DNA of 64,000 nt from contig OZ253584.1 of the NCBI GenBank assembly GCA_965263165.1, forward strand, positions 2,666,001 through 2,730,000. The letters are read 5' to 3'. This DNA comes from SAR202-VII-2 sp965263165 (GTDB lineage: Bacteria; Chloroflexota; Dehalococcoidia; Lucifugimonadales; SAR202-VII-2). Every line of letters begins with the position of its first letter. The first letter of the stretch is position 1. A model generated the notes under the pieces. That model saw only the letters and a list, made by a program, of their open reading frames with translations. It did not search any database and was not told the DNA's origin. Shown here in pieces: positions 43,565 through 52,074 of the stretch. The position numbers and the translations under genes are program-made.

Positions 43565-43600
43565 AGAGGGGAGGCGGCGCCAGGTTAAGAGGGATGCCTC

Positions 43601-43609
43601 ATTGTAGCA
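43601..43609 (-). promoter_or_regulatory. Extended -10 promoter element of metG
   Basis: TGCTACAAT on the minus strand, 37 bp before the metG ATG. No good -35. Confidence 0.5.
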
Positions 43610-43734
43610 CAGGGCCGGTGAAAGCATCAGGCCGCTTATGCTCTCGGGACTCGAGACCCTTGCATTACCTGTATCACGCGCAAATGGCTCCATGCTTACC
43701 GACGACACCTCGCGTCACCTGGCGGTGTGCGACT

Positions 43735-43981
43735 CTGTCCCTGCCCCTGACTACAGGGCAGCCTGGGAAGCGCCCAGACGCGCCAACGCAAGCTCGCCCC
43801 CGTCTCCCAAGCGGGGTGCAGGGGGCGCAGCCCCCGCCGGGGGTACAGGGGGAGTCCCCCCTGTACCCAAAACGTCGGAGGGTGGAGCGGGCGGGATAGC
43901 GGCGCAGGCCAAGCCAAACTTTCCGCTGAAGGAGGGCGCAGGCCAAAACAAGACCATCCCCTCCAACCTGACACCGCCCCC
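43735..43981 (+). repeat. Family C and B repeats preceding element A3
   Basis: Family C hairpin CTGCCCCTGACTACAGGGCAG near 43742-43762. Family B copy at about 43799-43905 with both hairpins intact (GGGGGCGCAGCCCCC and GTACAGGGGGAGTCCCCCCTGTAC-like). The linker with GAAGGAGGGCGCAGGCCAA then leads directly to the A3 promoter. This is the best-preserved full B-linker-A unit in the window. Confidence 0.78.
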
Positions 43982-44346
43982 TTGCAAAATACGAACGATT
44001 GTGCTATAGTATCCCCATGAAGTGGGCCCCGGGCCCGCTTCTCTTTCTCGGAGCCTGCCGCATAACGTATGTACTGGGGGCTAACCACAGAGAATCCCCC
44101 TGTGGCAGGAGCGCTGAGGGAACAACCCAAGGGGCAAGACCCTCCGAGGAAGGTTGGGACCGGAGTGAATGCCGTTGTAAGGCACAGGCTCTTTGGAGCC
44201 ATCCAACTCCGTAACGGCTCGTAACAGTTCGTAACGACTCGTAACAGCTTTGTAACGGTCTGTAACGCCCTTGTAACGGCCTGTAATGCCTTTGTAACGG
44301 CTCCACGCCTGCAAACCCCGAAATCCGGCTGACAAGCGTTACAAAG
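43982..44346 (+). repeat. Composite repeat element A, copy A3 (GTAAC array)
   Basis: TTGCAA (43982-43987), 17-bp spacer, TATAGT (44005-44010) with TGC before it. A leader frame ATG 44017 to TAA 44214 would encode 65 residues (MKWAPGPLLFLGACRITYVL...), but its start is lost in A2 and its frame broken in A1. Hairpin CCACAGAGAATCCCCCTGTGG near 44085-44105. Array GTAAC at 44211, 44221, 44231, 44241, 44252, 44262, 44273, 44283 (as GTAAT) and 44294, mean about 10.4 bp. Tail CCCCGAAATCCGGCTGACAA, ending GCGTTACAAAG. The frames on the opposite strand give 7-residue repeats such as RYKGVTD only because two units equal 21 bp. Confidence 0.83.
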
Positions 44347-44466
44347 CCTCGCTCACCGTCCGGAAGTCTTACCTGTTGTCACATGGAGGTGCTATGGATT
44401 ACCGCTCCCGTTCCCGCCGCTTTAGCCCTTGGTGCGCCCACCGGCTCTCGCCTGCTCTGCGCTCTG

Positions 44467-44475
44467 TGCTAAACT
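44467..44475 (+). promoter_or_regulatory. Extended -10-like element before the ABC transporter operon
   Basis: TGCTAAACT, 52 bp before the ATG at 44528. No clear -35. Confidence 0.4.
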
Positions 44476-44527
44476 CGCCGATGGCCTCTGAGCCATCGGC
44501 TGCGCCGGCCGGAAACAGCGGCCAGCA

Positions 44528-45457
44528 ATGGAGTCCAGCGCATTGAGCCTCCAGGGCCCAAAAAACCAGGTCTCAGCGCGCGACCTCTGGAAGTCGTTTG
44601 ACGAGCGTCCAGTGGTCCAGGGCGTATCCTTCGACGTCCCGCAGGGGCGGATTCTGGGCCTCGTGGGACCAAACGGGGCCGGCAAGACCACCACCATCCG
44701 CATGCTGCTGGACATCCTGCGCCCGGACCGCGGAGAGGTGACGGTCTTCGGCCAGCCCATCACTGAGGCCACCAAGGAGCAGATAGGCTACCTGCCGGAG
44801 GAGCGCGGCCTCTACCAAGGCCAACGGGTCGCCGACACCCTGACGTATCTTGGGGAACTTAAGGGCCTCTCCCGGCGCGCCGCAGCCGCGAACACCCAGG
44901 CCCTCCTCGAGCGGCTGGGGATGGCGCCCCATGGAAGGAAGAAGGTCAAGGAACTCAGCCGAGGGATGGCCCAACTCATTCAGGTAGCGGCGATGCTGGT
45001 TCACCAACCGGCGCTGGTGGTGCTGGACGAGCCCTTCTCGGCGCTGGACCCGGTGAACGTGCGTCTGCTAAAGGAAATCATCGCCGAGGCCCGCGCTAGG
45101 GGGGCAGCCCTTGTCCTCTCCACCCACCAGATGAACCAGGTGGAGGAGCTCTGCGACCGCGTGGTGATGATTGACCAAGGCCGGGTGGTGCTCTCCGGAG
45201 ACCTGGCGGACATCAAGCAACGTTACCGGAGCAACAACGTGATGGTGGCCTGCAGCCCCTGGCCCGAAGACCTTCAGGGCGTCAGCCGCGTCCGACGGGA
45301 GGGCGACTCCCGCGTCATGGCCCTCGATCCCGGCATCACTCCAGAGGAAGTCCTTCGGCAGCTCCTGGACCGCGGCGCCTCCATCGACCGGTTTGAAGTT
45401 GGGACGCCAAGCATGGAGGAGATCTTCGTGACCGTGGTGCGAGGGCGCGGTGCGTAA
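44528..45457 (+). CDS. ABC transporter ATP-binding protein (NatA-like)
   Basis: 309-residue ATPase. Walker A VGPNGAGKTTTIRML near 47, signature KELSRGMAQLIQVA near 144 (variant of LSGGQ), Walker B LVVLDEPFSALDPV near 165, H-loop LSTHQMNQVEELCD near 200. A C-terminal extension of about 90 residues is typical of ABC-2 exporters such as NatA. The permease gene overlaps its end by 8 bp. Confidence 0.9.
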   Translation: MESSALSLQGPKNQVSARDLWKSFDERPVVQGVSFDVPQGRILGLVGPNGAGKTTTIRMLLDILRPDRGEVTVFGQPITEATKEQIGYLPEERGLYQGQRVADTLTYLGELKGLSRRAAAANTQALLERLGMAPHGRKKVKELSRGMAQLIQVAAMLVHQPALVVLDEPFSALDPVNVRLLKEIIAEARARGAALVLSTHQMNQVEELCDRVVMIDQGRVVLSGDLADIKQRYRSNNVMVACSPWPEDLQGVSRVRREGDSRVMALDPGITPEEVLRQLLDRGASIDRFEVGTPSMEEIFVTVVRGRGA

Positions 45458-46673
45458 GACGCTTGTGGTCCTGAGGCGCGAGTTCAGCGTGACCGTTCAG
45501 CGAACCAGCTTCCGCGTGTTGACGCTGGGGATCCCGGCGCTTGCGCTACTTGCTGTGGCCGCGCTCCTGATATTCCAGGCAGTGCGCGACCCGTCCTCCC
45601 ACGACCAAACCGCAAACGTGGGCTATATCGACCGCTCGGGACTGTTGACGGCATTCCAAGACCAGGGAGAAGTCATTTTTCTGCCCTTCCAAGAGGAGGA
45701 TGCAGGCATCCAGTCTTTGCTAGTGGGTGAGATCTCGGCCCTCTACGTCATTCCCGAAGCGTACTTGGAGACGGGCCAGGTCGTCAGCGTCGCACCGGAG
45801 CGGGCTGGACTGGACTTTGGCCGTGGAGACTACGGTCCGCTGGAGCGGTTCTTGCTGGACAACATCCTGGAGGGACAGGTCTCCGAAGAACGGCGGCAGC
45901 GGGTGCTCAGGCCCATTGTTGCCACCATGATTGAGGTGGACGAGCAGGGTCTTCCGGTTGAAGACACCCGGGATTACGGCCACCTTCCCTTCTTCATAGC
46001 CTTTGCCTTGTTCATCGTAGTATCCATACTGGGGGCTTCCGGGTATCTCCTCCAGGGGCTGAACGAGGAGAAAGAGAACAGGATCATGGAAGTGCTGCTG
46101 TCGTCGGTGACGCCGGAGAAGCTCATGCTGGGGAAGCTGGCGGGGTTGGGTCTGGCGGGGTTGGCGCAGATGGCCGTCTGGGCAGGGGCCGGGGTGGCCG
46201 TTTTCTTTGCTCTTCGGATCGGGCCGGTGGACCTGCCCGGCCTGAGCCTTCCCCCGGCGCCCCTCATACTGGTGGCGCTGCTGTACTTCGTCCTCAGCTA
46301 TGCTTTCATCGGAGCGTTGATGGCGGGGCTGGGCGCTGTCACCACTTCTCAGCGGGAAGCCGGACAGATCACCTTCGTTTTCGTCCTGCCCATCGTGGCG
46401 CCGATGTGGTTCTTCTCTCTCCTGCTGGAAAACCCCAACGGGATCGCAGGGCAAATCCTCTCGCTCATCCCCTTCACGGCGCCGCTGACCGGCCTCATCC
46501 GGCTGTCTGTGAACGCCATGAGCCCCGTTGACATAGCTGCCAGCCTCGGCGTACTGGCAATTGCGGTTGGCTTGGCCGTCCTGATGGCTACCCGCCTCTT
46601 CCGCGCCTATCTGTTGATGTACGGACAGAGACCCAAGCTCAAGCAGATCGCGCGCACGCTCGCTTTCGGGTAG
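45450..46673 (+). CDS. ABC-2 type permease (NatB-like)
   Basis: 407 residues from GTG 45450, overlapping the ATPase gene. One N-terminal helix (TLGIPALALLAVAALLIFQ), a large extracytoplasmic domain with YIDRSGLLTAFQDQG, then five or six helices from about 175. GLNEEKENRIMEVLLSSVTP and LMLGKLAGLGLAGLAQ are the ABC-2_3/NatB signature. NatAB exports sodium in Bacillus; here the substrate is unproven. Confidence 0.9.
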   Translation: MRKTLVVLRREFSVTVQRTSFRVLTLGIPALALLAVAALLIFQAVRDPSSHDQTANVGYIDRSGLLTAFQDQGEVIFLPFQEEDAGIQSLLVGEISALYVIPEAYLETGQVVSVAPERAGLDFGRGDYGPLERFLLDNILEGQVSEERRQRVLRPIVATMIEVDEQGLPVEDTRDYGHLPFFIAFALFIVVSILGASGYLLQGLNEEKENRIMEVLLSSVTPEKLMLGKLAGLGLAGLAQMAVWAGAGVAVFFALRIGPVDLPGLSLPPAPLILVALLYFVLSYAFIGALMAGLGAVTTSQREAGQITFVFVLPIVAPMWFFSLLLENPNGIAGQILSLIPFTAPLTGLIRLSVNAMSPVDIAASLGVLAIAVGLAVLMATRLFRAYLLMYGQRPKLKQIARTLAFG

Positions 46674-46700
46674 GCGGCGTTGCCAGCCGGAGTATGCGCC

Positions 46701-47378
46701 CTACCCTAACGGAGGCAGCGCTCCCCTCATCCAGGAAACCAGGTCGCTTAACGCGTCGGGGCTGATCTCGTGCCCCATCGCATATTCGTGGTATGCGGGC
46801 GCGTATCCGGCGCCCTCCAGGTAGTGTTTGATGCCCCGGGCTTCTTCGATGGCAATGAGAGGATCGTGATGGCCATGGGAGACGAAGATGGATTGCGCCC
46901 GCGACGCCGGAAGCCGGTCGTCCAGACCGCGGGGCTCCTGCAACGACGGGCTGAGGGCGCCCAGGCCAGCGAAGACGTCAGGACGCCCAATACCGCATCG
47001 AAGCGTCATCCCGCCGCCTTGGGAGAACCCAATCAGCAGCGCTCCGGCGGAGCTTCCGAACTCGCCGAATGCCTCCTGAAAGAAGCCGTCCAACAGCCGC
47101 TCGGACTCTCGTATCTCCCCGACGGCGGAGTCGCTGCGAGGCGTGTACCAGCCAAACCCAGCCTGCCCCATACCGACGTCAAAGGAGATCGGCGCGTTAG
47201 GACAGAGGTAGACGTAGCCGGTGGCGCTGATTGCCGGCGCCAGGCCCGCGAGGTCGCGCATGCTGGCGCCGAATCCGTGCAGCAGAATGACCAGGGGATA
47301 GGAAAGGGAAGCGTCGTAGTCGTCGGGCAGGATCACAAGGTGTTGGAGTGGTCCGCCCTGCCGCTGCTCTGCTTTCAC
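46701..47378 (-). CDS. Alpha/beta hydrolase, phospholipase/carboxylesterase family
   Basis: 225 residues. LVILLHGFGASMRDLAGLAP gives the oxyanion region, LLIGFSQGGGMTLRCGI the nucleophile Ser, SIFVSHGHHDPLIAIEEA the Asp and YAMGHEISPDALSDLVSWM the His. Related to YpfH/EstB esterases. It lies 32 bp downstream of accC on the same strand. Substrate unknown. Confidence 0.87.
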   Translation of the reverse strand: MKAEQRQGGPLQHLVILPDDYDASLSYPLVILLHGFGASMRDLAGLAPAISATGYVYLCPNAPISFDVGMGQAGFGWYTPRSDSAVGEIRESERLLDGFFQEAFGEFGSSAGALLIGFSQGGGMTLRCGIGRPDVFAGLGALSPSLQEPRGLDDRLPASRAQSIFVSHGHHDPLIAIEEARGIKHYLEGAGYAPAYHEYAMGHEISPDALSDLVSWMRGALPPLG

Positions 47379-47410
47379 GAACGCCTCGTTGCCGCCGGTG
47401 GCTCTATGGG

Positions 47411-48784
47411 TTAGCGGGACGCCACGAACGCGTTGAACTGTTCCAGCTTCTTCTGTTCCAGCCAGCGGGTGTTGAGGCGCTCCTCCAGATAGTCCTGCTC
47501 GTCCATGAGCCAGACCAAGAAGGGAATGTTGGTCTCAATGCCCTCAACCCTGAAGTCCATGAGGCCGTCCTTCATGCGCTGGATGGCCTCGGCGCGGCTG
47601 GCCCCTCGCGTGATCAGCTTGCCAATCATCGAGTCGTAGAAGGGCGGCACAACGTAACCGGGGTAGCAGTGGGTGTCAATCCGCAGGCCCGGCCCGGTGG
47701 GCGGGGCCCATTCGGTGAGCAGGCCCGGCGACGGCTGGAAATTGCGCAGGGCGGATTCCGCGGTAATCCGGCATTCGATGGAGTGGCCAAAGAAGCGCAC
47801 GTCGGCCTGGGCGAAGGGCAGCGGGTTGCCGGAGGCGATGCGGAGCTGCTCCTGGACCAAGTCCACGCCCGTAATCATCTCGGTGACGGGGTGCTCCACT
47901 TGAATCCGCGTGTTCATTTCCAGGAAGTAGAACTTGTTGGCATCCTGGTCCAGCATGAATTCGACGGTGCCTGCGCTCTCGTAGCCGATCCGGCGCGCCG
48001 CCGTTGCCGCCGCCTCTCTAATTTCCTCGCGGAGGGCCTCAGAGACCGCGTGGGCCGGGGCCTCTTCGATGATCTTCTGGTAGCGCCGCTGCACCGAGCA
48101 GTCGCGCTCTCCCAGATGGACCACGTTGCCGAAACGGTCGCCGAGAACCTGGACTTCGATATGGCGCCCGTTGCCGACGAACCGCTCCATATAGAGGGAA
48201 TCGTCTCCAAAGGCGGCGAGGGACTCGGCTGCCGCCGTCTCGAAGGTGGACTGCAACTGGTCGCTCTCGTGGACGATCTTGATGCCGCGCCCGCCTCCGC
48301 CTGCGGCGGCTTTGAAGAGCACGGGATAGCCGATCTCGGCGGCAACCGACGCGGCTTCCTGCGCGCTGCGCACCCTGGGCGAGCCTGGGACCAATGGGAC
48401 CCCATAGGCCTTCACCGCCTCGCGGGCCTCCAGCTTGTTCCCCATCAGGCGGATGCTCTCCGCTCGCGGGCCCACGAACTGGATGCTGTTTTCGACGCAG
48501 GCCTCAGCCAGAGCGGGAGATTCAGCCAGGAAGCCGTAGCCGGGGTGGAGGGCGTCGCAGCCTGTCCCCAGGGCAGTCTCGATCAGGGCGCCGACCCGGA
48601 GATAGCTGTCAGCGGAGCGCGGAGGCCCGATGCACACAGCCCGGTCTGCGATCTGCGGGCCCATGCTGTGCCGGTCCGCCTCGGAGAAGACGGCCACGGT
48701 TTCGATACCCAGCGCCTGGCATGCTCTGATGACTCTGACCGCGATCTCGCCTCGGTTGGCGACTAGAACGCGGGAGACGCTCAT
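47411..48784 (-). CDS. accC: Biotin carboxylase (acetyl-CoA carboxylase subunit or homologue)
   Basis: ATP-dependent carboxylation of biotin on the carrier protein. 457 residues. N-terminal RVLVANRGEIAVRVIRACQA; ATP-grasp glycine loop KAAAGGGGRGIKIV near 160; RDCSVQRRYQKIIEEAPA; catalytic core FYFLEMNTRIQVEHPVTEMI near 285. Its ATG overlaps the accB stop (ATGA), so the two subunits are translationally coupled. The transferase subunits accA/accD are not nearby. Confidence 0.95.
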   Translation of the reverse strand: MSVSRVLVANRGEIAVRVIRACQALGIETVAVFSEADRHSMGPQIADRAVCIGPPRSADSYLRVGALIETALGTGCDALHPGYGFLAESPALAEACVENSIQFVGPRAESIRLMGNKLEAREAVKAYGVPLVPGSPRVRSAQEAASVAAEIGYPVLFKAAAGGGGRGIKIVHESDQLQSTFETAAAESLAAFGDDSLYMERFVGNGRHIEVQVLGDRFGNVVHLGERDCSVQRRYQKIIEEAPAHAVSEALREEIREAAATAARRIGYESAGTVEFMLDQDANKFYFLEMNTRIQVEHPVTEMITGVDLVQEQLRIASGNPLPFAQADVRFFGHSIECRITAESALRNFQPSPGLLTEWAPPTGPGLRIDTHCYPGYVVPPFYDSMIGKLITRGASRAEAIQRMKDGLMDFRVEGIETNIPFLVWLMDEQDYLEERLNTRWLEQKKLEQFNAFVASR

Positions 48785-49329
48785 TCGGAGCCGCCGTCCG
48801 GCCTGATCAGGAATAGGGCCTGGCCGTATTCCACGAACTGGGCGTTCTGCACTAGGATCTGCTCGATGACGCCGTTGGCGCCCGCCCTGATGCTGTTGAA
48901 CACCTTCATGACCTCGATGAGGCCCACCGTGGCGTCCTCATCCACCCTTGCTCCCAACTCCGTGAACGGAGGAGCGCTGGGTTCCGGCGCAGCGTAGAAC
49001 GTCCCCACCATTGGGGCGTAGACGGGCACGAGCCCCTCGGTGGAAGCCGGCTCAGGCGCCGCCGCAGCAGGTTCGGGCGCAGCGGCCGGAGCGGGGGCAG
49101 CTACCGGTGCAGGCGCAGCGGCGGGCTCGGAAGCAGCGGCCGGAGGCGGAGCCGCAGCCTCCACCGCCGGAGCGGGCGCGGCTGCAACAATGGCCGGGGC
49201 CATGCTCAGGTCGATGTCGCCGCGGCTGACCGTCAGGTTCAGATCGCCCATGCGCAACTGGAAGTAATCGAAGCTGGACTTGTCGATCAGGTCGAGAATT
49301 TGAATGATGTCTTCTTCGGTGAGATCCAT
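48781..49329 (-). CDS. accB: Biotin carboxyl carrier protein
   Basis: 182 residues. N-terminal helix DIIQILDLIDKSSFDYFQL, a long Ala/Pro-rich flexible linker at about 48-100, then the biotinyl domain with the thumb loop characteristic of acetyl-CoA carboxylase (PVYAPMVGTFYAAPEPSAPP). The biotin-accepting lysine is in LIEVMKVFNSI, EVMKV in place of the usual EAMKM. First gene of accB-accC. It may serve acetyl-CoA carboxylase, or the carboxyltransferase at 50511-52016. Confidence 0.94.
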   Translation of the reverse strand: MDLTEEDIIQILDLIDKSSFDYFQLRMGDLNLTVSRGDIDLSMAPAIVAAAPAPAVEAAAPPPAAASEPAAAPAPVAAPAPAAAPEPAAAAPEPASTEGLVPVYAPMVGTFYAAPEPSAPPFTELGARVDEDATVGLIEVMKVFNSIRAGANGVIEQILVQNAQFVEYGQALFLIRPDGGSE

Positions 49330-49546
49330 ATGTGGTTCCGCCCCTAGGAGAATTTTGTCGCGGATACGCTACCACACTCCCTGGCAGGGTAGCAACGGCG
49401 CCGACGCAATCAGCGTTGTCCAAGGAAAGGGAGCGCTGTAGTATACTTTCGACGCCAGACCGGCGACGCCCGGATAGGCGCTGCCACACACAGGCTCAGC
49501 GCATGGTCCGTCCAGCGCTGAGGGCTCTATCACTCAAGGAGGAATC

Positions 49547-50404
49547 ATGGAAGTCGTAGGAATCGACGTTCACGTACACCTGCGGGACCAGGCGGCCCTC
49601 GACGCCCGAGGCGCGGCTCGGACTCAGCAGATGGCGAACTATTTCGGACGGGCGCCCACGCCCGTCTCCGTAGACGAGATGGCCGACCAGTACCGCGAGC
49701 GCAAGATGATGGCGGCCATTATGAACGGCACCGACGAGACCGTCACCGGCTTGAAGCCGCTGCCAAACGACCACATCGCTGATGCGGTGCGCAGGCACCC
49801 GGACGTCTTCCTCGGCTTCGCAGCCATCGACCCGTGGATGGGGCAAGCCGCCATCGACGAGGTGAAGCGATGCAGGGAGGAGCTGGGAATGCACGGCATC
49901 GGCGAGATCAATCCCGCCCGCCAGCACTTCTACCCCAACGACCAACGCTTCTACCCCATTTGGGAAGAGATCCAAAAGCAGGGAATGCCCATCCTGTTCC
50001 ACGGTGGCATGGCCGCCGCCGGGGCGGGGACGCCGGGGGGCATGGGGGTCAAGCTGAAGTACACGCAGCCCATGCTCTTGGACGATGTGGCCGCCGATTT
50101 CCCGGAGTTGAACATCATCTGCGCCCACCCCACCTGGCCCTGGACCGATGAGAGCCTGGCAATCGCCCGGCACAAGAGCAACTTCTACATTGACCTGTCC
50201 GGCTGGGCCCCCAGGTACTGGCCGCCACAGATCGCTCAGCAGGTCAATTCCCTTATCCAGAACAAGGCGCTGTTCGGCTCGGACTGGCCGGCGATCCCCG
50301 TGGAACGCTGGCTGGAGGAGTTCAACCAGTACGACTGGAAGCCCGAGGTGAGGCAGAAGATTATGGTGGACAACGCCAAGAAGCTGTTCGGGCTGGAGTT
50401 CTAA
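49547..50404 (+). CDS. Amidohydrolase family 2 protein (ACMSD-like)
   Basis: 285 residues. GIDVHVHLRDQAALDARG gives the HxH metal site, MPILFHGGMAAAGAGTPGG the barrel His, IICAHPTWPWTDESLAIARH the second His and LFGSDWPAIPVERWLEEF the catalytic Asp. AAGGAGG lies 5 bases before ATG 49547. It shares the family with 25772-26890 but is shorter. Aromatic acid decarboxylase or lactone hydrolase activity is possible. Confidence 0.88.
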   Translation: MEVVGIDVHVHLRDQAALDARGAARTQQMANYFGRAPTPVSVDEMADQYRERKMMAAIMNGTDETVTGLKPLPNDHIADAVRRHPDVFLGFAAIDPWMGQAAIDEVKRCREELGMHGIGEINPARQHFYPNDQRFYPIWEEIQKQGMPILFHGGMAAAGAGTPGGMGVKLKYTQPMLLDDVAADFPELNIICAHPTWPWTDESLAIARHKSNFYIDLSGWAPRYWPPQIAQQVNSLIQNKALFGSDWPAIPVERWLEEFNQYDWKPEVRQKIMVDNAKKLFGLEF

Positions 50405-50431
50405 GCGAGGCGATGCTTGGCCTGGAGAGAA

Positions 50432-50468
50432 AAGGAAGGGCGGGGTTACTATGACCCCGCCCTTCCTT
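50432..50468. terminator. Strong bidirectional hairpin between convergent genes
   Basis: AAGGAAGGGCGGGGT (50432-50446) pairs perfectly with ACCCCGCCCTTCCTT (50454-50468), loop TACTATG. The A-rich left flank and T at the right arm end fit termination in both directions. It resembles 27956-27988 in core and loop. Confidence 0.75.
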
Positions 50469-50510
50469 AGTTAGCTCCCCGTCCATCTCCCGCAATGTCT
50501 TGCTGTTTAC

Positions 50511-52016
50511 CTAGGGCGCCTCGCGAGGGCTATGGGACGGGCGAACCCCTACTTCGTCCGACTTCCTTAGCGTAATGGACGCATCGCCGCGCTGGACGAA
50601 GATGTGGCTCCGGTCCGTGCGCTCCGTAAGCTGGCGCACCAGGGACACTATGGACTGCTCGGCCATCAGAGAGTAGCCGGTATAGCGAGGATTGCTGGCG
50701 CGCATCACGTCGATTTCGTCCTGGCCTATAGTGAAGCGCAGCAGCAGTTCCTCATCGGAGAGGCCCGGGCCGCCGTATTCGGCGCGAAGCTCTTCTAGGG
50801 TCGGCTGGGGCGGGTCCCAGTCCTCCAACTCTTGCGCCCTGCGCCGGTCCAGAATCTTGTCGCGGGTGTCCTGATCCATGGCGTTGATTGCCTCCTCTCC
50901 GCCAAACCGACCAAGTGCGTAGTGGATCGTCTGGTCGGTAACCTCTTTGTAGCGCTCCCCAACGATGACGTTGATGGCCGCTTGGCTCCCCACGAACTGC
51001 GACAGAGGCGTGACCATGACAGGGTAACCAAACTCGGCGCGGATCCGGGTCGCTTCGATCAGCGAGTCCTCCAGCTTGTCTTCCATGCCCACGAGCTTGA
51101 GCTGATGGCGCAGGTTGGAGATCATGCCGCCCGGGACCTGGTGCTCGAATTGCGCGGCGTCGTACTCTTTGGCCCTGCCCACGGGCATGTGCTCCCTCTG
51201 CGCGACGGCCGAGAAGTGCTGGGACACGACTCTGGCCTCCTCCTCGTTGAAGACGGGCGCGTAGCCCAGGGCCCTGGCATTCCTGGCCACGTTGAACACG
51301 GATGGGTTCCCTGATCCGTCGGCGAGGGGAGGAATGCCTGTGTTGATGATCGCGATGCCCAGCTTGATGGCTTCCAGCGCGACCAGGGGACCTAGCCCGG
51401 TGGTGCAGTGGGTGTGGAGCTCGAGCTCTTTGCCGCCGATGTTGGCCTGAATGGCGGGAACGATGGTCTGCATGCGGTCGGGCGTCAGCAGTCCGCCGGG
51501 GTCCTTGAGCACGATGCGGAAGGGATCAAGGGAGAGGGCTTGCCTCGCTCGTTCGGCGTAGTAGGCATCGGTGTGACGGGGCGAAACCGAGTAAATGAGG
51601 TTGATGAGGGGCTGCATGCCGACAGCCTTGGAAACCTCGATCTTCCGCTTCCACCCGACATACTGGTTCCACTCCTCCGAGATTCGGGTCTGCCGGATGC
51701 CATTGGCAAACATCCGCTCGATGTACAGGTAGTACATCGAGTCCGGGGTTACGTCGAAGGGACGGAACCGGCCAGCGACCGTGCGCAGGGGAGTCTCGGT
51801 GACCCGCTCGCTGACCAAGCGTATGCGAGTCCAAGGGTCTTCCTTAAGCTCGCGGACGCTCTTCCTCCCGTCGATGGGCGACAGCTCAATGGCCTCGAAG
51901 CCGCAGCGGTCGAGGCGCCCGGCGACTGGCAGGATCCACTCGGTGCGGGCATTGTTGGCCCAGAGGCTCTGGTTGCCGTCCCGTATGGTGGTGTCTACAA
52001 AGCGGATTTCAGTCAT
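50511..52016 (-). CDS. Carboxyltransferase of the HMG-CoA lyase-like superfamily (pyruvate carboxylase subunit B/oxaloacetate decarboxylase alpha-like)
   Basis: 501 residues. The TIM-barrel starts EIRFVDTTIRDGNQSLWANN (metal Asp). FRIVLKDPGGLLTPDRMQTI carries the Lys carbamylated in this family, and ELELHTHCTTGLGPLVALEA the HxH metal pair. The PYC/OADA domain follows (HQVPGGMISNLRHQLKLVG, PVMVTPLSQFVGSQAAINVI). There is no biotinyl domain at the C-terminus, so it would need a separate carrier such as the nearby AccB. Probably moves CO2 between biotin and pyruvate or a similar acid. Confidence 0.85.
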   Translation of the reverse strand: MTEIRFVDTTIRDGNQSLWANNARTEWILPVAGRLDRCGFEAIELSPIDGRKSVRELKEDPWTRIRLVSERVTETPLRTVAGRFRPFDVTPDSMYYLYIERMFANGIRQTRISEEWNQYVGWKRKIEVSKAVGMQPLINLIYSVSPRHTDAYYAERARQALSLDPFRIVLKDPGGLLTPDRMQTIVPAIQANIGGKELELHTHCTTGLGPLVALEAIKLGIAIINTGIPPLADGSGNPSVFNVARNARALGYAPVFNEEEARVVSQHFSAVAQREHMPVGRAKEYDAAQFEHQVPGGMISNLRHQLKLVGMEDKLEDSLIEATRIRAEFGYPVMVTPLSQFVGSQAAINVIVGERYKEVTDQTIHYALGRFGGEEAINAMDQDTRDKILDRRRAQELEDWDPPQPTLEELRAEYGGPGLSDEELLLRFTIGQDEIDVMRASNPRYTGYSLMAEQSIVSLVRQLTERTDRSHIFVQRGDASITLRKSDEVGVRPSHSPREAP

Positions 52017-52074
52017 GGACTCCTAGGGAAGTTCAAGCGCAAGCGAGTCCGCTCGCCGCGTTTATTCGCCGGGC

